A model generated the notes under the pieces. That model worked only from the letters and a program-made list of their open reading frames with translations, ran no database searches and was not told where the DNA came from. Below are positions 26,874 through 34,643 of a stretch of 54,892 bases of DNA, in pieces. The position numbers and the translations under genes are program-made. Origin of the DNA: Deltaproteobacteria bacterium (lineage in GTDB: Bacteria > Myxococcota > Myxococcia > SLRQ01). The DNA is taken from contig SLRQ01000002.1 of assembly GCA_007130885.1 (NCBI GenBank), positions 1 through 54,892 of the forward strand, written 5' to 3'. Numbering within the stretch: position 1 is the first letter of the stretch; every line of letters begins with the position of its first letter.

Positions 26874-27925
26874 GTTTACCCGACTTCCAGCTAGACCGCT
26901 TTGGACGGCGACTGTCTTTCGTTGCCGCGACGCTCTTCTGCTTGGCCTCGAGCTGCGCAAAGCAGGAGGAACTCGAGCCCGTAATGCTTTACGGTAAGGC
27001 GCTTGGCACGAAATGGTCGGTGGTGTTTGTGCCGGCAGCGGGACAAGATTTTCCAGGTGAGCTGGAGTTGGAAGAGACCGTTCTGAAGACGATTGGTCGC
27101 GTGGACGCCTTGATGTCAACCTTCCGAGAAGACAGCGACATAGGCCGTTTCAATGGTCGCCCGGGTTATCTGGAACCGTTTGAGCTGGATCCGGAGACAC
27201 GCAAGGTGGTAGCCGCGGCAATACACTATGCGCGGGAAACCGGTGGGGCCTTCGACCCGACGGTGGGACCGTTGGTGGGGCTCTGGGGCTTTGGCGCCGG
27301 TGCGTCTAGAGACGAGCCGGTGGTCGGGCAGGTCGAGGAGGTGCTCGAGCGGGTTGGCTTTGGTCTGTTGGAGTGGAATGAAAGTGGGCACCTCAAGAGG
27401 CGCCTTCCCGGCGTCGAGCTCGACCTCTCGGCGATTGCAAAGGGTTACGTTGCCGACGCTGTGCTCGAGGCGCTTGGGCGGTATCGTCCCGCCGGCCTCA
27501 TGGTCGAGATCGGGGGCGATCTGCGAGTGGCAGGAACTAGGGCCTCGGGCGAACCCTGGCGGCTAGGCATACAGAATCCGGACGGAGGCTTGTACTCCGT
27601 GGTGCTGTCCACGGGAGGGGCTCTTGCGACCAGCGGTGATTATCGCCGGTACCGGAACCGGGGAGACGAAAGAATATCGCACATCATCGATCCGAGGTCT
27701 GGGCATTCCGCTGCCACTGGGATTGTCTCTGTCAGCGTTCTTGCACCGACTGCGCTGGAGGCCGATGCCATTGCCACGGCACTAATGGTCCTTGGGGAAA
27801 AGGATGGACTTGCCTATGTGGAGGAAAGAGCTTGGCTGGAAGCTCTCTTCAAGGTTCGGGACAGCGAAACGCAGTCCATCAACACTTTGAGGTCCTCGGG
27901 CTGGGCCGCCAGTACGAAAGAATGA
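26870..27925 (+). CDS. apbE: FAD:protein FMN transferase (ApbE), lipoprotein
   Basis: ApbE attaches FMN from FAD to Thr/Ser in target proteins such as RnfG, RnfD, NqrB and NqrC. The 351-residue product has a lipoprotein signal (CLASSC). The core carries MSTFREDSDIGRFN, GAFDPTVGPLV, LDLSAIAKGYVADAV, a GGDLRVAG element and SHIIDPRSG, all typical of ApbE. The length is normal. The genome encodes a complete Rnf complex 11 kb downstream, whose RnfG has the SGAT acceptor motif, so this ApbE is the likely modifier. It is translationally coupled to the upstream symporter. Confidence 0.95.
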   Translation: MSLPDFQLDRFGRRLSFVAATLFCLASSCAKQEELEPVMLYGKALGTKWSVVFVPAAGQDFPGELELEETVLKTIGRVDALMSTFREDSDIGRFNGRPGYLEPFELDPETRKVVAAAIHYARETGGAFDPTVGPLVGLWGFGAGASRDEPVVGQVEEVLERVGFGLLEWNESGHLKRRLPGVELDLSAIAKGYVADAVLEALGRYRPAGLMVEIGGDLRVAGTRASGEPWRLGIQNPDGGLYSVVLSTGGALATSGDYRRYRNRGDERISHIIDPRSGHSAATGIVSVSVLAPTALEADAIATALMVLGEKDGLAYVEERAWLEALFKVRDSETQSINTLRSSGWAASTKE

Positions 27926-27943
27926 TCGCCTGGGGTGATTCAA

Positions 27944-28771
27944 TCAGGTGAGCTTGCGGCGCTCGGTGTCGACCACGTCTCTTATGTGGTCACGAAATAC
28001 AGCTACGTCGTGACCGAACTCCGCCGGGTGTATGGGCGGCAGCACGCGTACGCGACAGTTCGCTTTTTTTCGGATCATATAGCCGTTCTTCGGCAGGGTT
28101 GCCGCCGTACCATTTAGGGCAATCGGAATGACAGGGCAGTCGGCCTCCACGGCAAGCCGGAAGGCACCGTCCTTGAACGGAAGTACATTCCCATCGGGGG
28201 ACCTGGTGCCTTCTGGAAACATAAGCACCGGAACGCCGCGATCCAACCAGGAGCGACACTCGTTCATCATTTTCCGTATGCTGCCCCTGTCGCCCCGCAC
28301 GAGCGGAATGTACTTGTTGAGTCGCATATTCCAACCCACGAAGGGAACCTTGAAAATGCTTTTTTTCGAGACCCACTTGAAGGGACGGTATAGACCGAAC
28401 AACACCAAAATATCCCCGAGTGACTGATGATTCGAGATCAAAACAGCGGCACCTCGCCAGGGAATTCTTTCGCGGCCTTCGATACGAAGCTTCCAGATCG
28501 GCGTAACATAGAAGTAAAGCTGACCCCAAAAGCAAGAGTAGAGATGCAAGACATGCCTCTTGGGGTCGAACGGCGCCGTGACGAGGAAGACAAAAAGAGC
28601 ACCTATGAACATCACCACGCAGCTTACCGCAACGAAAAGCCAAAAAGCTAAGGTGCCAATCCATTGCTTCAAGGTCGCGGGCTCGGGGGAGGATTCGCTA
28701 TTGGCGTTGAGTCCGCCGGTTTCTTGAACTTCCAAGCTTTTGGGACTGCACGTTTTTTCGTTGGTCTCCAC
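27944..28771 (-). CDS. plsC: PlsC-type 1-acylglycerol-3-phosphate acyltransferase
   Basis: The product acylates lysophosphatidic acid at the inner membrane. After two membrane helices (about residues 40-75) the catalytic H-x4-D motif appears in ISNHQSLGD, followed by FKVPFVGW, FPEGTRSPDG and VIPIALNG, the four acyltransferase blocks. I chose the GTG at 28771 because GGAG lies five bases upstream; a TTG at 28813 would add 14 residues without a ribosome binding site. It is convergent with apbE, with an 18-base gap. The long polar N-terminus before the first helix is unusual but likely disordered. Confidence 0.88.
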   Translation of the reverse strand: METNEKTCSPKSLEVQETGGLNANSESSPEPATLKQWIGTLAFWLFVAVSCVVMFIGALFVFLVTAPFDPKRHVLHLYSCFWGQLYFYVTPIWKLRIEGRERIPWRGAAVLISNHQSLGDILVLFGLYRPFKWVSKKSIFKVPFVGWNMRLNKYIPLVRGDRGSIRKMMNECRSWLDRGVPVLMFPEGTRSPDGNVLPFKDGAFRLAVEADCPVIPIALNGTAATLPKNGYMIRKKANCRVRVLPPIHPAEFGHDVAVFRDHIRDVVDTERRKLT

Positions 28772-28976
28772 GGGATCTCCGGCTTGGCTGACACACGTCT
28801 TCTTGTGAGACAATCAATCTTGCATGCTACACGATAATGGAGAATAACAAAGCTCCCGACTCGCTCGCCGCAACCTCCGCTCGTCAGTCCATCTCGACCA
28901 CCCTGCTGATTCACTTCCCACTTACCCGCTCCCACTCCACCCGACGATCTGGGCTTATTACCAGGGCTGCGCTATC

Positions 28977-30206
28977 ATGTACGCAATGGTGAGGAACAAC
29001 CGTACTGGGGCCGGTGGAGGAGGTGAGCCGAGATGTTGGACCCGGCTCGGTCTACTAATGTCGATAGCCATGGGAATGGCTTGTGGAGAGCCCATCGACC
29101 ATCAGTTGGGGCATTCGCACCGGTCAATTCTGTATGGCGAGGTGTCAACGGAAGACAGAGAGGTGTTTTACATAAGCACTGATTTTACAGGTTTTGCGGT
29201 GATGCCCACACCGTGCAGTGCCACACTGATCTCTCCGCGTACACTCGTCACGGCGGCTCACTGCATCGATCCCGATGCTTCTCTTCTCGCAGGCGATATC
29301 GAGAGGATCCGAGCCAATAACGCAGTAGTGGGCCGTTCGGCTCCGTCATCGGAGTGGATTGAGGCAGTCGATCATAGGCTGCATCCGGACTGGGAGTTCG
29401 ATGTAATGAATGTTCCCTTTTCTGATGGAAAGATGGACCACGACATGGCCCTAATCCTTTTGGCTCACCCGCCGGAGGGTGTGACGCCAAAGCCGTTTTC
29501 TCGTGTGGCACTTGAAGGGCGCGAGGGAGAGGACCTTCGAGCGGTGGGCTACGGACTCACGGAGGCAGATGAAACAGGGGAGCGGCGCACCGTGGACTTG
29601 TACCTTCAAGAGGTTCTAGAAGACGTGATCTTCGTCGGTGACGGCGAGGGAAGCGGGATCTGCCATGGGGACTCGGGTGGTCCATCCTTCATGACTTTCG
29701 AGGATGGTATCGAACGTCTCGTTGGCGTGCATTCTTATAAGCGCGGAGACCCAGAGTGGCATGATGGCTGCGGGGACGGAGCGGATTTCAGAATAGATGC
29801 TTACCTGGACTTCATCGATGAGTGGTTGGAAGAAAAGGAAGGCATCGTGAACGACGACCCCGGTGAGCCCGACGACCCCGGTGAGCCGGATGACCCCGGT
29901 GAGCCGGACGACCCGAGTGAGCCCGACGACCCGAGTGAGCCCGACGACCCGGGTGAGCCGGATGACCCGGGTGAGCCCGACGACCCAGTTGAGCCGGATG
30001 ACCCCGGTGAGCCGGATGACCCGGGTGAGCCGGATGATCCAACTTCGCCGGGAGACGACGATGAGGGTGATCAAGACGCGGGCTCGGGCCCTGACGAGAG
30101 TTGCGGCTGTTCGCAAGCTCGCGGCGGTGGAGCGCTTTGGTATGCGTGGCTTGCCTTGGTGTTGCTCATCGGCCGCGTCAGGCGTTGCTACCCGTCTTGT
30201 GGCTGA
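28977..30206 (+). CDS. Secreted trypsin-like serine protease with DDPGEP repeats and MYXO-CTERM-like tail
   Basis: This is an exported S1 protease of 409 residues. An N-terminal hydrophobic segment ends at a possible lipobox (MAC). The catalytic triad is visible: His95 in TAAHC, Asp156 in DHDMALILL, Ser233 in GDSGGPS. After the protease domain (about 45-290) comes a linker of ten DDP(G/S/V)EP hexapeptides, then CGCSQ, a membrane helix and an Arg pair, as in MYXO-CTERM proteins, so it is likely anchored or sorted. The start is ATG with a weak ribosome binding site; an ATG three codons in is equally possible. It lies 141 bases upstream of the nitrogenase-like operon on the same strand. Confidence 0.85.
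   Translation: MYAMVRNNRTGAGGGGEPRCWTRLGLLMSIAMGMACGEPIDHQLGHSHRSILYGEVSTEDREVFYISTDFTGFAVMPTPCSATLISPRTLVTAAHCIDPDASLLAGDIERIRANNAVVGRSAPSSEWIEAVDHRLHPDWEFDVMNVPFSDGKMDHDMALILLAHPPEGVTPKPFSRVALEGREGEDLRAVGYGLTEADETGERRTVDLYLQEVLEDVIFVGDGEGSGICHGDSGGPSFMTFEDGIERLVGVHSYKRGDPEWHDGCGDGADFRIDAYLDFIDEWLEEKEGIVNDDPGEPDDPGEPDDPGEPDDPSEPDDPSEPDDPGEPDDPGEPDDPVEPDDPGEPDDPGEPDDPTSPGDDDEGDQDAGSGPDESCGCSQARGGGALWYAWLALVLLIGRVRRCYPSCG
29853..30032 (+). repeat. In-frame 18-base tandem repeat (DDPGEP linker)
   Basis: Ten tandem 18-base units encode DDPGEP, with three variant units (two S and one V in place of G). The unit length divides by three and the units keep frame, so the array is a protein linker and can expand or shrink without frameshift. 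It joins the protease domain to the membrane tail. Confidence 0.95.
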
Positions 30207-30347
30207 AAGAGGAGCTGTCGCCAAGTCGATCGTTTGCAGGGAAACGCGTACTTGTTATGCGAGCCCACCTTTGCCAGAATTCGCGGACGCCATACCATGG
30301 CCGCAAAGCCGTTTCTTCTTTTTCCTACCCCTTGAATCGGAGTAGTC

Positions 30348-31163
30348 GTGCAGAGCATCGCGGTGTACGGGAAAGGTGGTGGAGGCAAGTCCACCATCGC
30401 CTCCAATCTTTCGGTTCATTTCGCTCGAAGAAAGCTAAGAACCCTGCAGATAGGATGCGACCCGAAACATGACTCCACACGGTCCTTGGTGGCCGGAAAG
30501 CGTGTAACGACCGTGGTCGAAGCGATTGGCGCCAAAGGTTCCGGGGATTCACTGCCCCGCGAAGACTTCCTGATCGAGGGGATGGACGGCATAGGGTGCA
30601 TCGAGGCGGGCGGGCCGGAATCCGGCGTCGGCTGTGCGGGCTTGGGCATAGTCGCCACCTTTAGAGTCATAAAGCAGGCAAACTTGCTCGACGATTACGA
30701 TCTGGTCGTTATGGACGTGCTTGGTGATGTGGTTTGCGGTGGGTTTGCCATGCCGCTCACGCGCGGCCTGGCAGGCAATACCATAATAGTGGTTTCCGAT
30801 ACCCCCATGTCGATGTACGCCGCGAATAACATCTGTAAGGCTGTCCGAAGGTACTCCCGCAACGGTGTGCGTCTGCTCGGGCTAGTGGCTAACGGAATAC
30901 GCGAGGAGGGGCGCGGGCGGGTGGATAGACTTGCCGAAAAGCTAGGCACCCGAGTGCTTGCGGAGGTTCCATACGATCCGCGAATTGTCTTGGCGGAGCG
31001 GCGGCGCACCCCGATATCGGTCATGGAACCCGACGGAAGCACATCCGAGGTGTTCGAGAGGCTTTGCGGGGATATTTTGAGCGCGTGTAATGACTCTATT
31101 CCCGACCCTACGCCCATGAGCGATGACGAGTGCGACGCGTTCTTTGATGAAGAGCCCCCATGA
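30348..31163 (+). CDS. NifH/BchL-like nitrogenase-type iron protein
   Basis: The 271-residue ATPase would pass electrons from a shared [4Fe-4S] cluster to its partner subunits. It has the P-loop GKGGGGKST at residues 9-17, GCDPKHDST at 36-44 (the BchL/ChlL wording), Cys96 in ESGVGCAGLG and Cys130 in DVLGDVVCGGF, equal to cluster ligands Cys97 and Cys132 of NifH. The Arg that follows the first Cys in NifH (Arg100) is Leu here. The body is therefore intact but distinct from NifH, BchL and CfbC. The start is GTG with CGGAG at good spacing. Its stop overlaps the next gene (ATGA), first of a three-gene operon. The cluster bridges two monomers in known homologues. Confidence 0.9.
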   Translation: MQSIAVYGKGGGGKSTIASNLSVHFARRKLRTLQIGCDPKHDSTRSLVAGKRVTTVVEAIGAKGSGDSLPREDFLIEGMDGIGCIEAGGPESGVGCAGLGIVATFRVIKQANLLDDYDLVVMDVLGDVVCGGFAMPLTRGLAGNTIIVVSDTPMSMYAANNICKAVRRYSRNGVRLLGLVANGIREEGRGRVDRLAEKLGTRVLAEVPYDPRIVLAERRRTPISVMEPDGSTSEVFERLCGDILSACNDSIPDPTPMSDDECDAFFDEEPP

Positions 31164-33313
31164 AACCTTCATCACAAATAGTCCATGTCACCGATATTTT
31201 TAGAGGGTTGGCCAAGGATATGTGGGCCTTTGCGGCCGTTCCTCGTTCAGACGGTGCGATACTTTTTTTGTACGGTGAGTCGAGTGAACCCCCAAGGCCG
31301 GTCTTGCTCTGGAGTCCTGGAAGAATCCAAGGCGGCTTGCGAGTTGTCGGACTCGAGGGTTCTTTCGCGGCTCGTTCCATGCCAGCCCAGCAGACAGCAA
31401 GGCTGATTCGCCGGCTTGCCATGGTGGGAAAAAACCGGTCGGTGCGAGGAGTGGATGTGCTCTATGCGCGCACCGGGGCTCGATCCATTGCTGAGTTGAG
31501 TGAATCCTTCGTGACGGAGTACCTGGACAAGTTCTTTCGAGAAGATGTCACGATGCTCGGTGACTACTTGTTCACAGGGGTGGAAGTGCGTAGCGACCAC
31601 CTTCGGATGTTTTTTCGTTCCTCGGAGCACTTGTTGTCCTACGAGATTCGTCCGTCGGCAGACGACATCGAAGCGGACTGGGCCAAGGTAGGTCCCGTGG
31701 CGTTTAGATGCGACCGGGAAGAGCCTGAAGCAAATGAAGGTCTTGATTTTTTGGATCGGTATATGGCGTTTTCGTTCAGCCGGGCTCTTCGCGACGTTCC
31801 CGAGGTGATCGTGCGTCGGCGTCAGACGAGTCGTGGCGGGGTGAAGTTGCCTTCGGTGATGAACAATAATGACGAGGAATCTCTTGCAGAGCGCCTCATG
31901 GCCAGCGAGGACGAGTCGCCAGAGGATGCTTTTTTCTTGCTCCCGGAAGCGCGAATCATGGCCTGCCATCAGCAAGTCTCCACCATCATGGAGGCCGACG
32001 AGGGAACGGCGGCTTTGATCGAGCTGGGCAAGGACTGCTCTACCCACTACGGTTGGCTCAACAGCACCAGCCATTGCCGGCACGCTTACTCTCGTTATGA
32101 GCATCTTCCCTTCACAATGCCGGAACGTTTCGGGGAAGGCCGTCTCGAGCTGTTTGAACCGACCGAGTTCGAAACCATCGTTGGAGATGAGAGCAACCTG
32201 CGAGAGCGGATGCAAGCATTAATCAGTCGTGACGGCATCAATGTTACTGTGTGCTTCAGAACATGTCATCCTCGTGTTTGCGGAGTAGACCATGAGGGCA
32301 TTCTCGATGCCGAGACCAGGCATGAGAGCAATACGGCGACCACCATCGCGGTGGAATCAGCGATGGATGCTACGACGCCAATGGGGAGCTTCTGGCAGGG
32401 TCTTTTCAAGGCAGTACGTCATGACCTCTCCAGGCGACAGAGGCTGGTCAACTTTGTAGGGCTCGGTGCCGAGGGCTCTCCCATGGCTCGTGAGGCCGAG
32501 GCCATCCTCGCTCGAGCGGGCGTGGAGGTGAACGCCTTTTTCGTGCCATCGTTCCGAAGCCAGGCAGCCGAACGTTTTCTGGAGGCCGAATGCACATTCA
32601 TAAGCACCGCCGAGATGGTTGCTCGTGAGTTCTCCGTGTTAAGGGATGATCTTGAAGGAATGCAGTATATCGATGTAGATCCCCCACGTGGTCCGACGGG
32701 ATGCATGCGCTTTTACTCGAAATTGCTGGAGGAATGCAGCACCACGTGCAAGATCGACCCCGAGTCACTTTGGAAGCCATACGAGAAGGAATGGCAGGAT
32801 CTCGTTCGTCGTGCATCTCGACACGAGGTGGCAATTCTCGTTCGGCCGGAAGATGTGTCGATGCTCCTCGAGCCGAGGCTGCTTTATGGGATCGACCTTT
32901 TGAATCTGCTCCAGGAGATGGGGTTTCGAGTACTGGTAATAGAGCTTCCTAGGCATAGGGGTGAAAAACCAACTCATGAGGTTGCTGCGACGTTGCGCCG
33001 CTATCTTGACGAGTCGAAAGCTATCGCCGACAGATTGGATGTGAAAGTTGTGCCCGCGGACGTTCCGATAAACGAAGTATTGGACAATTTGAATGCGTCA
33101 CTGGTATTCACCGAGTATCCACCGGATCACAGGATCATGGATGCGGGGAAGATGTGTATTGATCCCACTTGTTTTGAAATGGGGCTGGAAGGAACTCTTC
33201 GCTCCCTGACCAGGCTTGTTCGATTAGCCGAGAGCAACCATGGTGGTCGACTGGATCGGGCTGGGGGGCAGCGGTCGTCTTTCGGCAAGGAAAGTGTCAG
33301 GCACGACTCATGA
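31160..33313 (+). CDS. NifD-like subunit with novel N-terminal domain
   Basis: This 717-residue protein has two parts. Residues 1 to about 240 match no family I know. From about 265 it follows the NifD/BchN fold: Cys269 (IMACHQQ), Cys293 in GKDCSTHYGW (where NifD has HGPxGC), a TIVGDESNLRERM segment like the VFGGExxL element, and Cys369 in RTCHPRVCGVD (like TCxxxxIGDD). Spacing 24 and 76 compares with 26 and 66 for the P-cluster ligands of NifD. Later GPTGCMRFYSKL aligns with the second domain. Extra cysteines occur at 306, 365, 374 and 515. The FeMo-cofactor Cys/His ligands of NifD are not evident. Translationally coupled to both neighbours. The catalytic role is inferred. Confidence 0.82.
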   Translation: MKPSSQIVHVTDIFRGLAKDMWAFAAVPRSDGAILFLYGESSEPPRPVLLWSPGRIQGGLRVVGLEGSFAARSMPAQQTARLIRRLAMVGKNRSVRGVDVLYARTGARSIAELSESFVTEYLDKFFREDVTMLGDYLFTGVEVRSDHLRMFFRSSEHLLSYEIRPSADDIEADWAKVGPVAFRCDREEPEANEGLDFLDRYMAFSFSRALRDVPEVIVRRRQTSRGGVKLPSVMNNNDEESLAERLMASEDESPEDAFFLLPEARIMACHQQVSTIMEADEGTAALIELGKDCSTHYGWLNSTSHCRHAYSRYEHLPFTMPERFGEGRLELFEPTEFETIVGDESNLRERMQALISRDGINVTVCFRTCHPRVCGVDHEGILDAETRHESNTATTIAVESAMDATTPMGSFWQGLFKAVRHDLSRRQRLVNFVGLGAEGSPMAREAEAILARAGVEVNAFFVPSFRSQAAERFLEAECTFISTAEMVAREFSVLRDDLEGMQYIDVDPPRGPTGCMRFYSKLLEECSTTCKIDPESLWKPYEKEWQDLVRRASRHEVAILVRPEDVSMLLEPRLLYGIDLLNLLQEMGFRVLVIELPRHRGEKPTHEVAATLRRYLDESKAIADRLDVKVVPADVPINEVLDNLNASLVFTEYPPDHRIMDAGKMCIDPTCFEMGLEGTLRSLTRLVRLAESNHGGRLDRAGGQRSSFGKESVRHDS

Positions 33314-34626
33314 AGATCACGCCCAGGTATCTCGATGGCGTGGTGATGGCGGCAAATGCTCTAGTCAACGCCCGAGCCGTTGTTGACTCTCCGCGATGCA
33401 TGGCGGAGCGCACGATGTTTTTCGATGCCGTTTCGGATTGGTACGGATATACGGCGGGGACGGGCCCTTATTCTCGAGATCGTAGAGTTTACGCGGCTAA
33501 CTGGGATCATTATCTTGCGCTTGGTACAGAAGGTATTCTAGGCGATCTTTTCAAGCTGGTTGCATCCCGCTGCTCCGGAGAGCCGATACTCGTTTACCGT
33601 AGCAGCCTGTCGTTGCTTGCGAACAACGATGTTGAAGGCGTGATCGAGCAGATCGCACCCCATGTGGAGAGTCCTCTGCTTTGTGTATCGAGGCGATCCC
33701 TCGATGACGATTGGGTGGACGCTTGGCGGGATACGGAAGAAGCCGTCTGGGAGTACATCTCCAAACCTGACGCGCCGAATAAACCAGTGATTGTGGGTTT
33801 CCCTCTTTTTCGATTGGAAGGCGACGAGCTGGGCAATGTAGCCGAGATTCAGCGGCTCTGGGGTCTCGCAGGCTTCCCGGCGGTGGAATGGCCTTTCAGC
33901 GGCGGTGGCTTGAGCCAGGGCGGAGTGGCTCTAGATTCGCCTCTTGTGGCATTCCCGTTCGGCTGGCGTAACCACTCCGCCGACTCCCATGCGAGTGACA
34001 TCATCTCCGTGGATCTTCCAATAGGAATTTCCGGCACCTGCCGATTTCTTCGGAAGGTAGGCTCCCACTTCGATCGAGAGAACGAGGTAGAGCAATTAAT
34101 ACAACGCGAGGTTCCTTTGTTGATGAGCAAGCTTCGTCCGTTCATGGCGAATGCCTTGATGGGTAGAGGAGCGCTGGTAGTGGCGGATCCATGGACGGCT
34201 GCCGGCTTGGCATCGGCGCTCAGAGAGCTGTCCATGGGTTTGGATCTTGCGGTGCTGCTCCGGCGTGAAGATGCTGCCTTGGAGGACGGCCGTGACGAGA
34301 ACCTGCTCGAGGCACCGACGCTCGTCGATCCACACTACGAGGATGTAGAGGAGCTGCTACGAGAAAGAGCCGAGAAGGGCTTGTGTGACGTAGTCGTGGG
34401 CTCGGGCGTGCTGGTAGATGCCGCGGAGCGGGCTTCATTGCCCTATGTCGAGATTACCGCACCCCAGTGTTTTCAACACTTTGCGTTGCCCACCCCGTAC
34501 ATGGGATTCGAGGGTATGCTGCGCATGGCGGAGCGTCTTACAGCCGCAATCGGACGGGCGGAGCACCAGAGGCGCGTTCGAAGGATGCAGGCCCGGCCCA
34601 GAGCCAAACCAGATCCCCGCGATTAG
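33310..34626 (+). CDS. NifK/BchB-like subunit
   Basis: This 438-residue protein is the third member of the operon, its ATG overlapping the stop of the NifD-like gene. The start (YLDGVVMAANALVNARAVVDSPRCMAE) resembles the NifK/BchB element around the HGPxGC or GPQGD motif, so Cys30 aligns with NifK Cys95 or BchB Asp36. The GTEGILGDLFK region corresponds to VFGGExxL, but the third ligand position reads as serine (YRSSL). The second half shows the Rossmann-like pattern of the family (ALVVADPWTAAGLASAL, VVVGSG). One cluster ligand from this subunit plus three from the NifD-like one would give a DPOR-like 3+1 site. Family membership is clear from fold pattern and operon; function is unknown. Confidence 0.78.
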   Translation: MKITPRYLDGVVMAANALVNARAVVDSPRCMAERTMFFDAVSDWYGYTAGTGPYSRDRRVYAANWDHYLALGTEGILGDLFKLVASRCSGEPILVYRSSLSLLANNDVEGVIEQIAPHVESPLLCVSRRSLDDDWVDAWRDTEEAVWEYISKPDAPNKPVIVGFPLFRLEGDELGNVAEIQRLWGLAGFPAVEWPFSGGGLSQGGVALDSPLVAFPFGWRNHSADSHASDIISVDLPIGISGTCRFLRKVGSHFDRENEVEQLIQREVPLLMSKLRPFMANALMGRGALVVADPWTAAGLASALRELSMGLDLAVLLRREDAALEDGRDENLLEAPTLVDPHYEDVEELLRERAEKGLCDVVVGSGVLVDAAERASLPYVEITAPQCFQHFALPTPYMGFEGMLRMAERLTAAIGRAEHQRRVRRMQARPRAKPDPRD

Positions 34627-34643
34627 GTTTCACTCGATCTTCG

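Noticed and set aside
29853..30032. Tandem 18-base repeats resembling a CRISPR or satellite array
   Set aside because: The units are contiguous without spacers, keep the reading frame and encode a Pro/Asp/Glu linker inside a protease gene. The 15-base array at 35841-35960 is the same kind of coding repeat.
30348..31163. Calling this gene nifH or bchL
   Set aside because: No nifDKENB or chlorophyll genes accompany it, and the AGL motif and partner subunits do not match either system; only family membership is safe.
31247..32215. A 322-codon open frame on the minus strand
   Set aside because: It lies wholly antisense to the NifD-like gene, whose motifs and coupled start and stop are clear; it is a shadow of G+C-rich codon bias.
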